64,000 nt of DNA from Paraspadella gotoi (GCA_051294375.1 CM119265.1:3285640-3349639); one strand, 5' to 3'; positions 35,369 through 54,808 are shown, counted from the stretch's first letter. The notes: generated by a model from the letters alone, not told the origin. Program-made: numbers and translations.

Positions 35369-38300
35369 GAGACAGACAGACAGAAGAGTTTACTTTAAAT
35401 CTACGTAGCGGCTAGATTTTGACAATAGCTCATTGTTTGTGACTTTTGTCTGCCGCTTGTAGGTTAATATTTAAATCTCTCACGAAATTTTTCACGGAAT
35501 TCGAAAAGTCGTTTATTTCCCATCGGAGTAAAATCACTAAAAGGTCAACTTGAGATGGCAAAGATGAAATGAATTGATCAGAGGTTTTATCATTAAAATG
35601 GGAAACAGCGGAAAAAAAAAGTAAAATAAATAAAGTAAAATAATAAAAAAGAAAGGAAAAAAGGAAGAAGAAAGAAAAAGGGAAAGAAAAATTGCAAGAA
35701 AGATAGAAAGAAAGAAAAAGGGAAATAAAAATGGGAAGAAAGATAGAAAGAAAAAGAGAAGACGAGAAATTGTTCTTTTTTGTCTCGAATAGATGGCGAC
35801 ACAGACACGTTTTCACGATTTCGCGTTTCGTTGAAATTTCTTTCTTTTTTTTTTTATAATTCGATCAAAGATAAAATTTAGTTTGATGAGAAATTAAACG
35901 TTTATTAAACAATGACCTGTGTTTAAGTGATTGTACTGGTAATCAGCGATTCCTTCTAGTTGACTTTCTTTTTAATAAAAAAAATAAATAAAAAACAGAA
36001 AAATTTATAAAAAAAACACCCGAAATCAACAGTAGATTTCTGCTAACAAAACTTGTCCTTAATTCTAAACAGAATGATAAAAGGAGGCTAAATCCGAGAC
36101 TTATAGCTTTGGTTGTGGATTTCGTCGTCGTCGTCGTTGTCGTCGTCGTCGTTGTCGTCGTCGTCGTCATTTTTCTCACTCTCGTCTCAACTTTCTTCAT
36201 CATCTTCTATGTTAACGTCATGATTGTCATTCTCTTCAACTGTTTCCGTTTAATCACATTTGTTGTCAATGTATTTATTGATTTAGATCATCGTCGCAAT
36301 CATAAAATAGTTTTCGTCGTCGTCATCTTCATCGTCGTCGTCGTCTTCAACGTCGTCGTCTTCATCGTCGTCGTCTTCATCGTCGTCGTCTTCATCGTCG
36401 TCGTCTTCATCGTCGTCGTCTTCATCGTCGTCGTTTGCTATTTTTAATGACAAAAAAAGTTCCTGGGTGAGTAAATCGAGGAGGGATCAAAGGATGGTGG
36501 GCAAAAAGGTGAGGCTAAGGAGAATTACATCTGAATATCAAAAAAAAGTAATAATTAAAATAATTAATTATTGAAAAAGACAAAAACGGTTAAATGGTAC
36601 GTCGTAGACAAGAAGGTTTTTTTCCTGGGGGCGAAACGGTTATAGTATTTTTTTTTTTTTTTTTTTTATTAATACCAAAAACAGTATTGACAAAATCAAA
36701 AACAGTATCAGTGTAAAAAACTAAACTATTAAAATTCAACAGAAACAAAAGACACTAACGTTTAAATTGACTCATAAATAAATGTTATGGACTAATTCAT
36801 AAGAAACTATAAAATATAACGTTCAAAAACGTTCAAAATTCAAATTTTTAAACCAAATAAACATCAGTTATAAAAAAGTTATAGTAACTTATAAAGTCTT
36901 AATTATTATTTGTCTATTTAGCTATTTCTTTGAATTTTGTCATTTTTATTTTCAATTTTCTCTTTCTGTTAATTTCTCTTCCTTTTCTTATTTTTTTTTT
37001 AAATTCTCCAATTTATTTTTTTTATTAAATTGCTTTTTGCTCTTCTTCCAGATCTTTTTTCTTCGTCAGTCTTCGCCACGAGAGAACAAAAGGATAAAAG
37101 GAGATATTCCGAGGATTTACGTTATGCAAATATATTTATTGAGGTTAATTCGTTGAGAAAACTGAAGAGAACAAAGAAAAAAAAAGAAAAAATGGAAAAG
37201 AAAGATAAAGAAAAAGTTTTCTGTTTTCTCCGTTTGAGGTCGTTGCAGGGAGTCACGTGAAAGTGTTTGACTGTATAAATAGAAATCTACTATGAAATTA
37301 AATTCAATAGGGGCGGGGGTTCAAAACTTTAGTCTTGAAGTCTACTTTCAGGTAAAAAAAGAATTTTTTTAAAAAACTTCGATCTTATTGTTTTTATTGT
37401 TGCTATCAAAATTACAATATTACTATGAAAATTTTCAAATTACTTGTTTCACTATTTTCTATTTTTATATTTTATGAAGGAAATAATGGTAAAATTTTTT
37501 TTAATCAATCTTAACTTTTTTTGATGGTTTCTGATAGAGCATAAACGTTGAATAAAAAATGTAACTACAACCTTCAATAATTCTTGGTCAAAATTAAGAA
37601 AAAGCAATAAAATTATCTAAATATAATATATATCTATATATAATCTAAATATAAATATAATATAATGATTATTATTAACAGTTTTTAATATTTTTCACCC
37701 ACTTATGATGAAAATATCGAAAAAAGAATTATACTTTGTGTAGACAACTTTTTGCAAGCTACCTGAATCTTAATCTTGATCTTAAAAATAAATAAATCTT
37801 TAAAAAATTTTTAGCCTTTCCTATTTATAAATAAATATTAAAAAATTAATGTATGGGGCATTACAGAAGATCTTGAAACTCAAAAGATGGAATCAAATGG
37901 AACCGGACCGAATCGGATCATAGACTAGGGGAGAAGTCACCAAAAATGGAACACGGCTCTCTTATTGGTCAAGAGCCAGATGGAATCGACCAATAGGCGG
38001 ATGGGATTGCTTCCGCCCGTAAATTCTACCCACGTCAACTTGTCTTGTAAATTTAATTGGTTTTTGTACTTGAGCATTTTGTCCAAAATATTGACACCGT
38101 CTTCATATCTGTTTTTCTACAAATAAATTCCACTTTGGTTTCATGCTGAAATCCCTATCTTCTTACTTAATTATGGAGTAATATTAAATTTTTTTGTCTA
38201 TTCAATTTTTTAAAAAAATGTTTAAATTTTCGTTTGAGCAGGAGCTTAATTCAAATTTCTTAACCACCTTACTGAGTTAGGCTACCCCTAGTATAAACGG

Positions 38301-38870
38301 TTCTCTATTGCACAAGAAATGGAGAAAATTTAATTTTTAAGCTAAACTACTTAAACGTAAACGAATTTGCCGATGCCTTTCGTTCTTTGAAAATTAAAAG
38401 TCATTGAGGGCGTAATATGTCGTTAGTATATTGATACTAGTAAATTTTAAAAAGGTGTATCTATCAATAGATCGAAACAAAAATGCAAGTTAGTCGTAAA
38501 AAGTGGCTAAATTGTACTTAATAGAAAAAAATAATTTTCGATTCACTGGTTTTTAGATTTTCGTTGAGGAAACTTGTTATAACGAGATGAAGCGGAGCGT
38601 TCTGAAATTAAAAAAAATCATTATTTAGTTGGATTTAAAAATAGTGAAAAATGTTTTCCATGAATAACTAATATGAAATACTTAAATTGACTTTAATGAG
38701 TGAAGATTGAAATTGGATTCCAAACTTTATTTAAGATAAGGTTTGTGCTCAGCATAATATGAGCAAAAAAGCAACGCATCACATTCACAGCAGTGAACAA
38801 AGACCACGTGATGAAAAGTGAACAATTTAACGATTTTACCAACGAAAGAAAAAAAAGTGTGAAGAATAAT
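34493..38870. other. AT-rich gene-free stretch
   Basis: Holds a GA tract (35330-35370), poly-A/G stretches and two (GTC)n arrays (about 36119-36170 and 36318-36435). The arrays read as Asp-rich on the minus strand, but stops interrupt them. ATTGG and CCAAT motifs lie at about 37965-38005. No convincing exon was found on either strand. Confidence 0.55.
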
Positions 38871-38906
38871 TTTTTTAATAAATGACCAAATATATATTCA
38901 AAGCAC

Positions 38907-44574
<5,668 letters not shown>

Positions 44575-44699
44575 TGCTGTTGTAAGACGGACTTCGTTGA
44601 TGTTGTGATGGAGAGAAGTTTCGCGCCCGATGATGTTGTTAGGTATTTTTAGTTTGGTTTGTTTTCTCTGATGAGGCTATTTTTGACAGTGTGCTGTTG

Positions 44700-44757
44700 A
44701 GGATGCTGGAGAGGTTTCAGGATGCTGGAGAGGTTTCAGGATGCCGGAGAGGTTTGA
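44700..44757 (+). repeat. Three-copy 19-bp repeat
   Basis: GATGCTGGAGAGGTTTCAG occurs three times in tandem with small changes, upstream of the 807-aa gene start. Confidence 0.85.
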
Positions 44758-44759
44758 GG

Positions 44760-45115
44760 ATATTTTTTTTTTCACTTTAGGGATGATATTGTCGTCTTTT
44801 TAGTCGCCGTCATCGTCGTTGTCATCCCTATTCTTTTCATTGTCTTTATTATCGTTTCGTTCAATTTCGACCGAAAGGTCAGTTTGAAAATTGTTTGAAT
44901 GGACCATTGAAAAGTTTAAGAAGAATGTATCACTAAAAACCTTAATAGAAATTGAAAGTTAAGTTTGTATTTCCTAAAAGTGGACAGAAATTTTCGGGTT
45001 TTAATCGCAGGAACGAGAAACGGCGGGAAAAAGACGGGATGAAAGGCTGATCCAAAATGACACAAGTCCCTTTTCTCTTTGATCAGGGAACGGAAGGAGA
45101 GAAGAGGGAGAGGAG

Positions 45116-45152
<37 letters not shown>

Positions 45153-46145
45153 GCACATACTTCTCGTTACGTAACGACAGTAGATTTATTTCGATAAAAA
45201 ATAAGAAACTTTTGCCAAAAAAAAAAAAGAACCAAAGAAAATTCTTTGGGGAAATTGAGTTCGATGACCTTTCCTTGTTTCGTTGTTTCGTTGTTTTCGA
45301 TGCTGTTTTGTTTCATTTGTTTTTTTTACTTGTTTTTTAATGTCAAAATGAAAACAAGAAAACGGGGGCCATATTTTCTAAAGGAACCCCATTTCAGCTT
45401 AAATTTAGAATTCAATAAGTTTTTAGGTTTAAAAATTAAGTTAGGGATCAGGGTTAGGGGATAAGGTTAGAGATTTGGGTTAGGGATAAGGTTAGGGTTA
45501 GTTATTGGAGTTAAGGATTAGGGCATATAAAATAGGATATTCGCTAAGGTACATAAATTAAATATTAAATATTAGGGTAGGATATTAGTTTAGATATTGG
45601 AATTAAATATTTGTACGTTAAATCAGGTTCAGGGATTAGAAATAGAATTGGAGTGTTTTAGGAAAATAGAAATAGAATTGGAGTGTTTTGGGAAAATAGA
45701 TCCAAAGCAAGATTTCAATTTTACCACAAAAAATTTCGTTGCGACTTATGGAAATTGTTTCGATTAATACTTATTACTTAAGTATTACTTAAGTATTTGG
45801 TACCATACCTTATAAAAGGAAATGGTAAAGTTTGATTGTATACATGAACGAATGTCAGTTGCGAAAATAACATCAAATTGATTTCTTAATTTCAATGTAT
45901 CCACCTATAGAGAGAAGATGAATTCTCAGTGGTCAGTCAGTCCGCCTGTGGTTTCTATCGCCGCTTTCTAGTCTGTCGTCTCTTTTTTGTCCCCTCCTTT
46001 TTTTCTCTCTTATCTTTTTATTTTTTTAATCTTTCTTTTTTCGCAATATTTTTTTTCTTTTTTTTTTTTGTGATTCTTTTCGTGGACAGACACGAAACGA
46101 CACTCAGAGGGCGGCGAGAGAGAGAGAGAGAGAGAGATTGAGGTG

Positions 46146-46181
<36 letters not shown>

Positions 46182-46557
46182 GAGAGTATCCATATTAGTA
46201 AAAATCCTAGGATTAATCATAATCTATTCCGGACAATTAATCGTTAATTAGCATAAATTTCTATGAGGTCATTTCTTCGGAGGGATAGCTATCAAGAAAA
46301 GGGAAACTAATCGCGATATAATCCAGTCGAGATTAAATCCTCAATTTTGAGATTCAGCATTTTTTTCCAATTTGTTCAAGATCTTGGTTTCGTTCAATTT
46401 TGAATTTTGAATTTTAAATTTGAATTTTGAATTCCTAATTTGGATTCAAAATTTTCGCTAAGCGCCTCTGAGTTAAGTCCAATGTCCATCATACAATTAA
46501 TAGAAAAACATGGTTAATTAATTATACGGCCATTTAGTAAAATGACCATATAAAAAA
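44760..46557. other. AT-rich spacer with GA tracts and GGTTAG-like repeats
   Basis: GA tracts at about 45118-45151 and 46108-46190. A degenerate GGTTAGGGATAAGGTTAGGG tract lies at about 45430-45520. No exon was recognised. Confidence 0.6.
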
Positions 46558-47036
46558 GGCCGGAACGGGTTGGAAACTAGAAGTTCTCTCAAATAGATAA
46601 TGGTAGTGATTGCTACAGAATATGAAAATGAAAATAATTTTAAAATTTATCTTATAAATAAGAGAACGGAAGCATTTAAAAATATTTAATTACTATATAA
46701 TGTTTAAATTTTTTTTAAAAATTTGTTTATTTTTTTTAATAGATTTTGATAAAGTTTATTATTACAACTTTTAAAATTTTTTTAAATTTTTTTATGAAAA
46801 TTTTAAAAATCCATAAAATCTAGCTAATGATGATGATGATGATGATTTTTTAAGGATTTTATCATTTTATCATTTATTATAAATAATAATTTATTATTAA
46901 TAAATATTTAAAAGCTTCAGTGCAAAAAAGTTGCAAAAAAGTTGCACTGAAAATAGATTCAGTAGTAGAAATTTTTTTTTTTTGAGAGAACTGGAAGTTA
47001 TAAAAAGTGTTCAATTTTGGCCCGCCCTAATAAATA
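46558..47036. mobile_element. Dispersed inverted-repeat element, copy 1
   Basis: Starts GGCCGGAACGGGTTGGAAAC and ends GTTCAATTTTGGCCCGCC. The ends are imperfect inverses of each other, both containing AGTTCTCTCAAA. A second diverged copy lies at 53760-54367. The interior is AT-rich, non-coding and contains a (GAT)n run. It is MITE-like; no clear target duplication was found. Confidence 0.72.
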
Positions 47037-47288
47037 TACCCTTAAACATGAGATGTTATGCTTTTAAATTTGTAATAGGGTTATATTGGCGATTTAAACG
47101 ATTCTCTTTTCCTGTTCAAATTAACCGCTGCCGTATTCTCTTTAAGTTTGTTATCCCATTATTCTTTTCATTTGGTTATCCTTTTCAACCATGTTCTCCT
47201 TGTACACGAAGGTGATGATGAAAATCTCATCGAACCTCAAATGTCAAAAAGAGGAAGACTCTTTCATCTTGTTTAGAAGGGCTCTAAT

Positions 47289-47411
<123 letters not shown>

Positions 47412-47989
47412 GACCTTTTGTTGGATCTAAGGATCTCAATTATGGATTCATTTAGGTTATTTTCTTCCATTTTCTCATATTCGAAACATTTGAATAAAAT
47501 AGACCATTCTTTTAAAAGAAAGTTTGTTCTTAAAAACAAACTTACCACCTTAAATAATTTCTTTAGTAACTTAAAAACAGCCAACTGTTAGGTATATGAT
47601 ATGTACTGGCCTTTGTCTATTAATATTACAGTTTCTTGAGCAAAGTTTACAGGTACTGAGATGAGAAAATAAATCATAAAGCCAAAACAAAATCCTTTAT
47701 TGGAAACTGTCAATTATCGTCTCTCCTTGCTGTACATTTGCTGCAGATTAAATCCGTTGCCACAGATAGATTGCCGCAAGTGAGAGAGAAAGAGAGAGAG
47801 AGAGAGATTAATTAGGAGAATAATATACATACATAAGAGCGGAAGCGAGTCCATCTTCTAAGAATTCCTAATGAATCTGGATTAAATATAAGAAGTATAA
47901 AATTGAGATTCCTTCTTCATTGTCTACATTGCACATGGATCTTTCGATGCCTTCACCAATTTGCCGGATTTGTTGTCTGAATTGCGACT

Positions 47990-48090
47990 GAATTAATCGA
48001 AGGCGTCGGCGATGACGCCTCCGTACAGATGCGTCCGGATAAACCGCATCACGTCGCCGAAAATATATATTTTTTTAATCTCCCTTGTTT
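47990..48090 (-). other. Possible orphan C-terminal exon
   Basis: A GC-rich island in AT-rich sequence reads on the minus strand FGDVMRFIRTHLYGGVIADA, then FD and a stop. The composition looks exonic, but no matching upstream exon was found on this strand. Confidence 0.25.
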
Positions 48091-48952
48091 GAAGCTGAAT
48101 GATAGAACTATGAAAATGACAGGTTCATTAACATAAAATAAATATATAAATAAATAAATATATAAATAAATAGTTAGGACAATACGATGAATGTTCCATA
48201 AGGACAAGATGCCATTTCTTGAAAGTCAGTGAAAGAAAGTTCACGTTTTCTTTTTTCTTTCATATTTGACCAAACAAATCTTTCTCTCCGTTCATTTCCT
48301 ACCGTGATTGGGAGTATAGTACAAAGTAAAAAGTTTGCAAACCTCTGTGAAATTATTTATCATTTTTCGTACTCATATATCAATCATTTAGAAGACATGA
48401 AATGTATATAGGGAAGCATCTTTCACTGTATCCAACGATACATAATCTTCCAAAGAGAAAATTTAAGAGAAATATTAGGAAGACGACGACGACAACAACA
48501 ACAATGAGATAGACGGCGGAAACCTAATCAACGTCGAGAGATTCAATCTTATAAAAGAAAAGAGATTCTAGTTTTTAAACAAAAGACAATTCGAAGCGCC
48601 TTCTCTCGGCAAAGAGCCCATAAGATTGAAAGACAAAAGCTTAATATCTTGCATCCTTTTCGTTAATTCTACGGTGAGTACTGGCGTAGAAAATTGTTAT
48701 ATAGTAAAATTGGTACAAATAATGTAAAAATGGCCCATTTATTTAAAAAAGCTGTCTTGGCTCTCGAGTTTGAACAGGCCTTTAAAATATTGTAATAAGC
48801 ATCTGAATAAGTAGCCAAAATAGAATTAAAAATCGATGTCGCATTGGAAGAGTTAAGTTTAAGAGAATACATGGTGACAATCTTATAAGCGCCACTAGAA
48901 AAGAGCTGTCATTTGAAAACGCATACTGGGGAAAATGAAATCTATGTAATAG

Positions 48953-49070
48953 AGCGTAGTGAATGTTTTTTATACATTAATGTTCATTAGTACAATTTTG
49001 TTCATTCCTTACTTTTAGAATTTTAAATTAAGTCAAATTTAGAATTTTTACTAAACTTTATTACGCAACT
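48953..49070 (-). mobile_element. Fragment of the 32.2-kb foldback family
   Basis: About 115 bp whose reverse complement aligns with the left arm of the element at 32229, including TTCTAAATTT, AAAATTCTAAAAGT and ACTAATGAACATTAATGTAT. Only one arm is present. It lies about 250 bp upstream of the XK-related start codon. Confidence 0.75.
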
Positions 49071-49316
49071 ACGCAACAAAATAGTCACTAAACTATTTGG
49101 CAAAGTTGCTAAGTTGTATGTAAGTTCTTGTGTACTACACAATGTGTAGTGATGAAAAATTAAAAATTTTCACTAACTTGTAATTAAAACGGATATGATT
49201 GAAAATTTATATATTTTTTTAAATTCGAACTTCTTACTTGTTTCTCAGGTTTTTGTCCTCGACAGCAAAACATCTTAATTTTATATCGAAGACCTACACT
49301 GTTTTCCTTTAACAAC

Positions 49317-52161
49317 ATGGGTTTGAATTTTATCAAAGATACCGAATTGATTATGTTGGTAATTAGTATAGCTCTTGCAGTGATGGACGTTGCAACAGAT
49401 TTGCAGACTTCGTTTAACATGATAGTTCAAGGAAATTATTTTATCAGGTTAGAATTCATTTTTGCTTAAATTTGAGTATCTAATTGAGGCTGATTTTTTA
49501 AGATTTTTTTAGCCATAATATTTTAAAGCACAATGAATAAAAACCAAGGTTATTGATTTAAAACTATTTAACATAAATTTTTCGCACTAAAACGTCGTAA
49601 AGGGAAATAAGAAATCAATACAAATGAACGGAATAAAAAGCTGTGTCATATAAGTAAAGAGAAAAGAATAGCAAGGGCGAGATATATATATTTACACTTG
49701 TTTTACTTTATAAAGATACCTTGGATGTATTATTTTATTTGTGGTGGCTTTTCATAGTCTAGTTTCTGGACTTTACTCTCAATCTGTAATTACGAAAAAT
49801 AAACATATTTTTCCAAATCTACATAAAAACATATTCCGAAAATACATAGTTTTGGTTTGCGGATTTTTTGGACTAGGTGCAATACCACTATTAATAGATA
49901 ACTATTATGAAAAAAAGGAACTAAATTCGGGCAAAAATTTAAGAATAAACGCATTAAAACTGAAAGAACACGTTTTACAAATCCTAAATTTGGTCCAATG
50001 CCTTTTAGAATCCTTCCCTCAAGTTTTAGTGCAAACTTGTTCAATGGCCTTTTTGTGGACAAGTGGTACAAAGGAAATATGTTTAAATCCTTGTTTGATG
50101 AAACTTGGTTCATACGAAAAAGTGTCATATGAATTTGTTTATGAAAATAAAACCTTTATTGCATACAGACCGTTAAAAGTAAGTATCTATTATTGTCAGA
50201 CTCATTGGCTTACGACTGTTCATTCTATTGAAGAAAATCAAGTAACTTTTAAAACTCTCCCCTGCAGTTGCGATGTCAGTACTTTAACATTAGGGGAAAA
50301 TATAACCGAAATATTTTGTTACTGGAGAATAAAAAACTTTATTCCAATTTTGTCCTTAGTATTTTCGACCATAAGCTTGGCAAAAACTTGTTGGTCCAAT
50401 AGAGTGAACGTTAATTTGTTTGTCACAGAGAACAAGTTAAAATGTTTGAATATTACAAGCACAATAACCGGAATCGTGCAGGGTGTAATTGGCATAACAG
50501 TTTGTATGTATATCATTTACATCACCGCAATAAGAAGTACTGTTTGGTTCATAATTTTTACGCCGTTGATAATTTTAAGAGTACTCACTCCCTTAGAACT
50601 ATATAATCTCCTTTACCAGTTAATTGCTAATTTCAGAAAGGGTAAATTTAAGAAAATTACTAAGAATAGTATGAAAACCGCTTCCTTTTATATGATAATA
50701 TCTCCCTTATGGAATTTAGTTTTTTTCTCTGCATTCATGATGATTGAAAAATCATTGAATATTCAAAGATATATTACGACGTTAGATTTTAATTTTTCTC
50801 CTAGACTAGAATCTCGATTGGTTTTTCTCGATCCACCAAAGATTTGGGAATCAAAAATATTTCAGACAAACTTCGCTCCCAAATTATTTCTTTATAGAGA
50901 TATTTTCAATTCATTCACCAAGCGTCATGACCGAAAATGTATCATTCCCCACGGAATCATAGAACATTCCAAATGGAAGAATGTATCCCTATTAGGTTAT
51001 GCGTATGAAAATGATAACAATTGTAAAAATCTTATACAAAAATACAAAGATGGAAAGAGGGTAAAGAGTGTGAAACCGTTCTTAATTGTTAATTTGGGCA
51101 ATTATATGCTTTTTTATCCAAGCTATTATGTTATCCTCGCTTTTATGATGATTGACACGGTATTTTGTTTGCTTCACTTGACTATTTTATTTTATCAAAT
51201 TGGTCAATTAAGCCAAATTTCAATGTTTCTTCTCGCATCATTAGCAACTATAATCCCAATTATACTAAGTATGCAAGGACTTTTTATTCAAAAAGAAATT
51301 TTAAAAAAAGACATAGTGAGTAAGAAAAATTTTCATTTGAAAGCAGTTTATCCTCCCATACATGATTCTCAATTCTATGTTTACAATACAGGATTATTGT
51401 TGGCTAATTCAGTTTTCGTTGTGGTCATTATTTCTTTCATATTTACATTAAACGTAATATTGAAACTGAAAACTTTTCGGAGAGCAAAGAATCATTTATA
51501 TTTTGTTATTTCAATGTTTCTACCAATTTTTATCTATTCATTTGATCCAAACGATAAAATACGAGACAGCATAAGTCTTGATCTGCAGTATTTTAGTAAT
51601 TTTTCAACAAAAGAAAACAATGAAAGTCTATTGATCTTTTCATGGGGTAGAATCCATAAAAATCTTATCAATTTGATATTTTGGGAAGAAAGTTTTTTGA
51701 CATTCTTTAAAATATCATTTCTCCCTCTTTTTAGTTTGATTAAACACAATTTGGTGACAAAATTTAAAAAAAGGAAAATTATTTTAATTTTTAGTTTGAC
51801 GATTCTTTCACTTTTATTTGGTATTTTTTCATTATTGATAGGGGGCCCTGCGGAAAAATTAAGATATCACGGTCTTATCGAAAGAAAACCCGCCATTAGA
51901 GTGTACTGGTCAGCTAAACTCGAACATCAAAGTCCAACTTTCATACTTTTGTATTCTTTATCGTACTATTTTATGAGATTTCTTTTTGTCAAAACTGAAC
52001 GAGATAATCGCCATCAGGCTGAATTTATGATGAAAAATATTATTAACATCGACATCAAAGAGATTTTCAAAAATCTGCAAAAGTTTAGTCGATACCAAAC
52101 ATTCGAAATTGATTTTGTATTTTTCATTTGCATTCTTTTGCCGGCGATGATTTTCGTCTGA
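49317..52161 (+). CDS. Large XK-related multi-pass membrane protein (858 aa)
   Basis: Two exons: 49317-49447 and 49716-52161 (stop TGA). They join AG|A in phase and give an unbroken 859-codon frame. The N-terminus has the XK-family layout: a helix with DVATDLQ, a second helix after NYFIRYLG, and LLESFPQVLVQ at about residues 140-150, the family's ES-PQ-LQ signature. Many further helices follow. XK-related proteins include lipid scramblases such as Xkr8 and CED-8, but scrambling here is inference. At 858 residues it is about twice the usual 400-450. The second half holds further hydrophobic segments and a loop (KDIVSKKNFHLKAVYPPIHD) that I cannot match. The exon is AT-rich, unlike the GC-rich exons elsewhere in the window. 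The frame is open upstream of the ATG to an acceptor-like AG near 49248. Confidence 0.68.
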
Positions 52162-52187
52162 TTCTGAAGAGACTATTGATTTCAATT

Positions 52188-52223
52188 TTGGAGAGAGAGA
52201 GAGAGAGAGAGACGAGAGAGGAT

Positions 52224-52254
<31 letters not shown>

Positions 52255-52315
52255 GAAGAGATGAGAGAAAGAGAGACACACAGAGAGAGAGAGAGAGAGA
52301 TAGAGAGAGAGAGAT
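52188..52315 (+). repeat. GA-rich tract in the XK-related 3' flank
   Basis: Imperfect GA repeats that begin about 25 nt after the stop codon. Confidence 0.93.
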
Positions 52316-53759
52316 TCGTTAAGTGTTCAAATTTTGTATTACGAAATCCAAACACAATCCATCATGTATCCAATGCCTTTTGTTAATCATTTTTACCGAT
52401 AAAGTGCAGCACGTATTCTCTTGCTCATACACACTCATAGGTAAACAAAACGGCAACGCTTTTTCACTTTTTTACTTCTATTGCTTTTTTGTTAATTCAA
52501 CTTAAATTTTCTTTGAAGAATCATCAATAATTGTTTGTGTAACTGATTTGATTTTTTTCTTTTTGGGCCGGGAATAGCCTTAAGTAACTAGCGTTCCAAG
52601 TAAGTTGAAGTGAAAGTATGGAATTTAAATTTTGTGTCTATATTTCCAACAGTATATCTTTTCTAAACGTTTCGAATCTATATTGGTTTTTTCTATTTTC
52701 ATGTTCTGCCAATTTTCTTGATTTGTATTTAGAACCAACCGTAACCGTATTTAATATAAAAAAGTTAGATCCAAATTAAAAACTGTACTATAGATATAGT
52801 TGTTAAGGTTTTTCAATTGTGAGCATTTCATAAAATATTCTGTAAAACGTTTTGCCAAAAACTTATAATTTATCAAATGTTAATCTTAAATTTATTATAA
52901 TATTGGTTTTAATATATAAATATGGTCTAGTCATTTTCAGTGATATTTAAAATTTAAAAATTTAATTTTATGTTTTATTGGCTAAATAATTATGTTAATT
53001 ATGTTAATAATGTTAATAATGTTAATTATCTAATTTTTTTCATATCAAACTTTTTAAAAAATATTTTTAAAAATATTTTAATTATTTATAAATTTTTTTT
53101 ATTCTCTTAATCAAAAGGCAAGGAAAAGAAAGCAAAATACCATGTCATGAAAATTTTTAAAATAAATTTAAAATAAATTTTATTTTATTCTAATTTATTT
53201 TTTTTTATTTTAATAATTATTTCTGAAATTTTTAAAAATAAATGTCAGAAGCAAATAGCCTCTTTGTTTTTTATTGTTTACATAGAGTTTAGACACCGAG
53301 ACGGTATTAGGAAAACAATACCAGTGGAAGCCCTTACAGCAAGCCAGTCAGAAACGCCGCGAGCAGCCGACCTGGGCTTCATAGATTGTCCCTGCTGTTG
53401 CAAAACTTTTTTTTTCCTGACACATAGATAAACAAATAAAAAGAGAGTTGAAATGCTAATTTACACTCATGTGCAAAAAATACACGCCACTTTATAACTT
53501 TAAATTACAGATGCTTTATAAAAACATTGAAGGATGTCTGGCACACCTTTGGCTAGATCATTTATTGACTCAATCGTATGATTGGTTTTACCGTTAAAGT
53601 ACTTAACAAAGATTAAGCCACATTAATTTTAAACCCTTGCTACATCCACAACTTGTAGAACCGCCTGCATCGCTGGAGGATGTGGAGAGGAAAACTTTAT
53701 TCTCTATTTAACTACAAACTTTTCATTTTAGAATCTCTAACTTTGGTATAGTTACTAGG
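52316..53759. other. AT-rich gene-free stretch
   Basis: Mostly A/T, with GC-richer islands at about 53285-53420 and 53630-53690 that carry no recognisable coding or RNA structure. Confidence 0.55.
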
Positions 53760-54367
53760 CCGGAACAGGTTGAAAACTAGAAGTTCTCTCAAATAAATAA
53801 TGGTAAAGTGACTGTTAGAGAATATGAAAATAAAAATTATTTTAAAAAATTATTTCATTAATAAGCGCACGGAAGCCTTTAAATATTATTTTATTACTAT
53901 ATAAAGTTAAAAATTTTTTTGGAATTTTTCAATTTTTTTTTGATAGATTCTGATAGAGCTTTAAAAGTTAAATAAAGGTTATTAATACAAATTTTTAAAT
54001 TTTTTTTGTTTTATTGATCAAAATTTTAAAAAACTATAAAATTCAGCCAATGATGATGATGATGATGATTTTTTAACGTTTTTTTTGTTTTTAACCAATT
54101 TCTTGTCAAAATTTTAAAAAATTGTAGTACTAACTTTCATTTAACTTTTCAAGCTTTATAAGAATCCGTTCTTAAAAAATAAATTTTTAAAAAATTTTTT
54201 TTGTCATTTGTTATATATTAATAAATATTTAAAAGCTTCAGTGCAACAACCCAATGAACTAATTCAAAAAGTTGCATTGAAAATCGATTTAGTAATGGAA
54301 GGAAAAAAGAAATTTTTTTGAGAGAATTAGAAGTTATAAAAAGTGTTCAATTTTGGCCCGCCTTAAT
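53760..54367. mobile_element. Dispersed inverted-repeat element, copy 2
   Basis: Related along its length to 46558-47036, with the same ends GGCCGGAAC and TTTTGGCCCGCC and the same internal AGAAGTTCTCTCAAA, GATGATGATG and AAGTTGCA motifs. It is about 130 bp longer. Confidence 0.72.
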
Positions 54368-54401
54368 AGTTACATAGCCAATAAAGGCCTTTAAATAAAT
54401 C

Positions 54402-54593
54402 ATGAACTTTCAGTTTGATAAAGCAATGTGGTTACATCCTGGAGGATACCATAAAAGGTTTGTAGTTTTACAGAATAATGGTGTGCCAGAAATCCTTCCA
54501 GCAAGGGTGGCGCCAAGGGTGTTGAACCGGCAAACATCTTTTTTTATGCCCACCCATATTATGTCAGATGTAAAAAAGGGCCTGATCCACTAA
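54402..54593 (+). other. Short open frame before the 15-bp repeat
   Basis: A 63-residue frame beginning MNFQFDKAMWLHPGG that stops just before the pentapeptide-repeat frame opens in another phase. Not recognised. It could be an exon of the repeat protein or a transposon remnant. Confidence 0.25.
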
Positions 54594-54603
54594 GCGTTCT
54601 AGC

Positions 54604-54808
54604 CAACTTTCAAGAAAGCAAAAGCCTATCAAGCAAAAGCCTATCAAGCAAAAGCCTATCAAACAAAAGCCTATCAAGCAAGAGGCCATCGAGCAAAATC
54701 CTATAAAGCAAAAGCCTATCAAGCAAAAGCCTATCAAGCAAAAGTCTATTAAGCAAGAGGCAATCGAGCACAAGCCTATCAAGCAAAAGTCTATCAAGCA
54801 AAAGCCTA
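54604..54808 (+). repeat. 15-bp minisatellite, left part (KPIKQ frame)
   Basis: About 13 units of AAGCCTATCAAGCAA with variants GAGGCCATCGAG and AAGTCTAT. One plus-strand frame stays open, reading KPIKQ units with EAIEQ variants, until the LTR at 54809 breaks the array. Confidence 0.9.

Noticed and set aside
36119-36435. Acidic Asp-rich exons on the minus strand
   Set aside because: In-frame stops lie between the arrays and no splice sites link them.
45430-45520. Interstitial telomere repeat
   Set aside because: The GGTTAG-like units are irregular and mixed with other AT-rich words. A similar loose inverse tract at 31800-31930 suggests ordinary low complexity.
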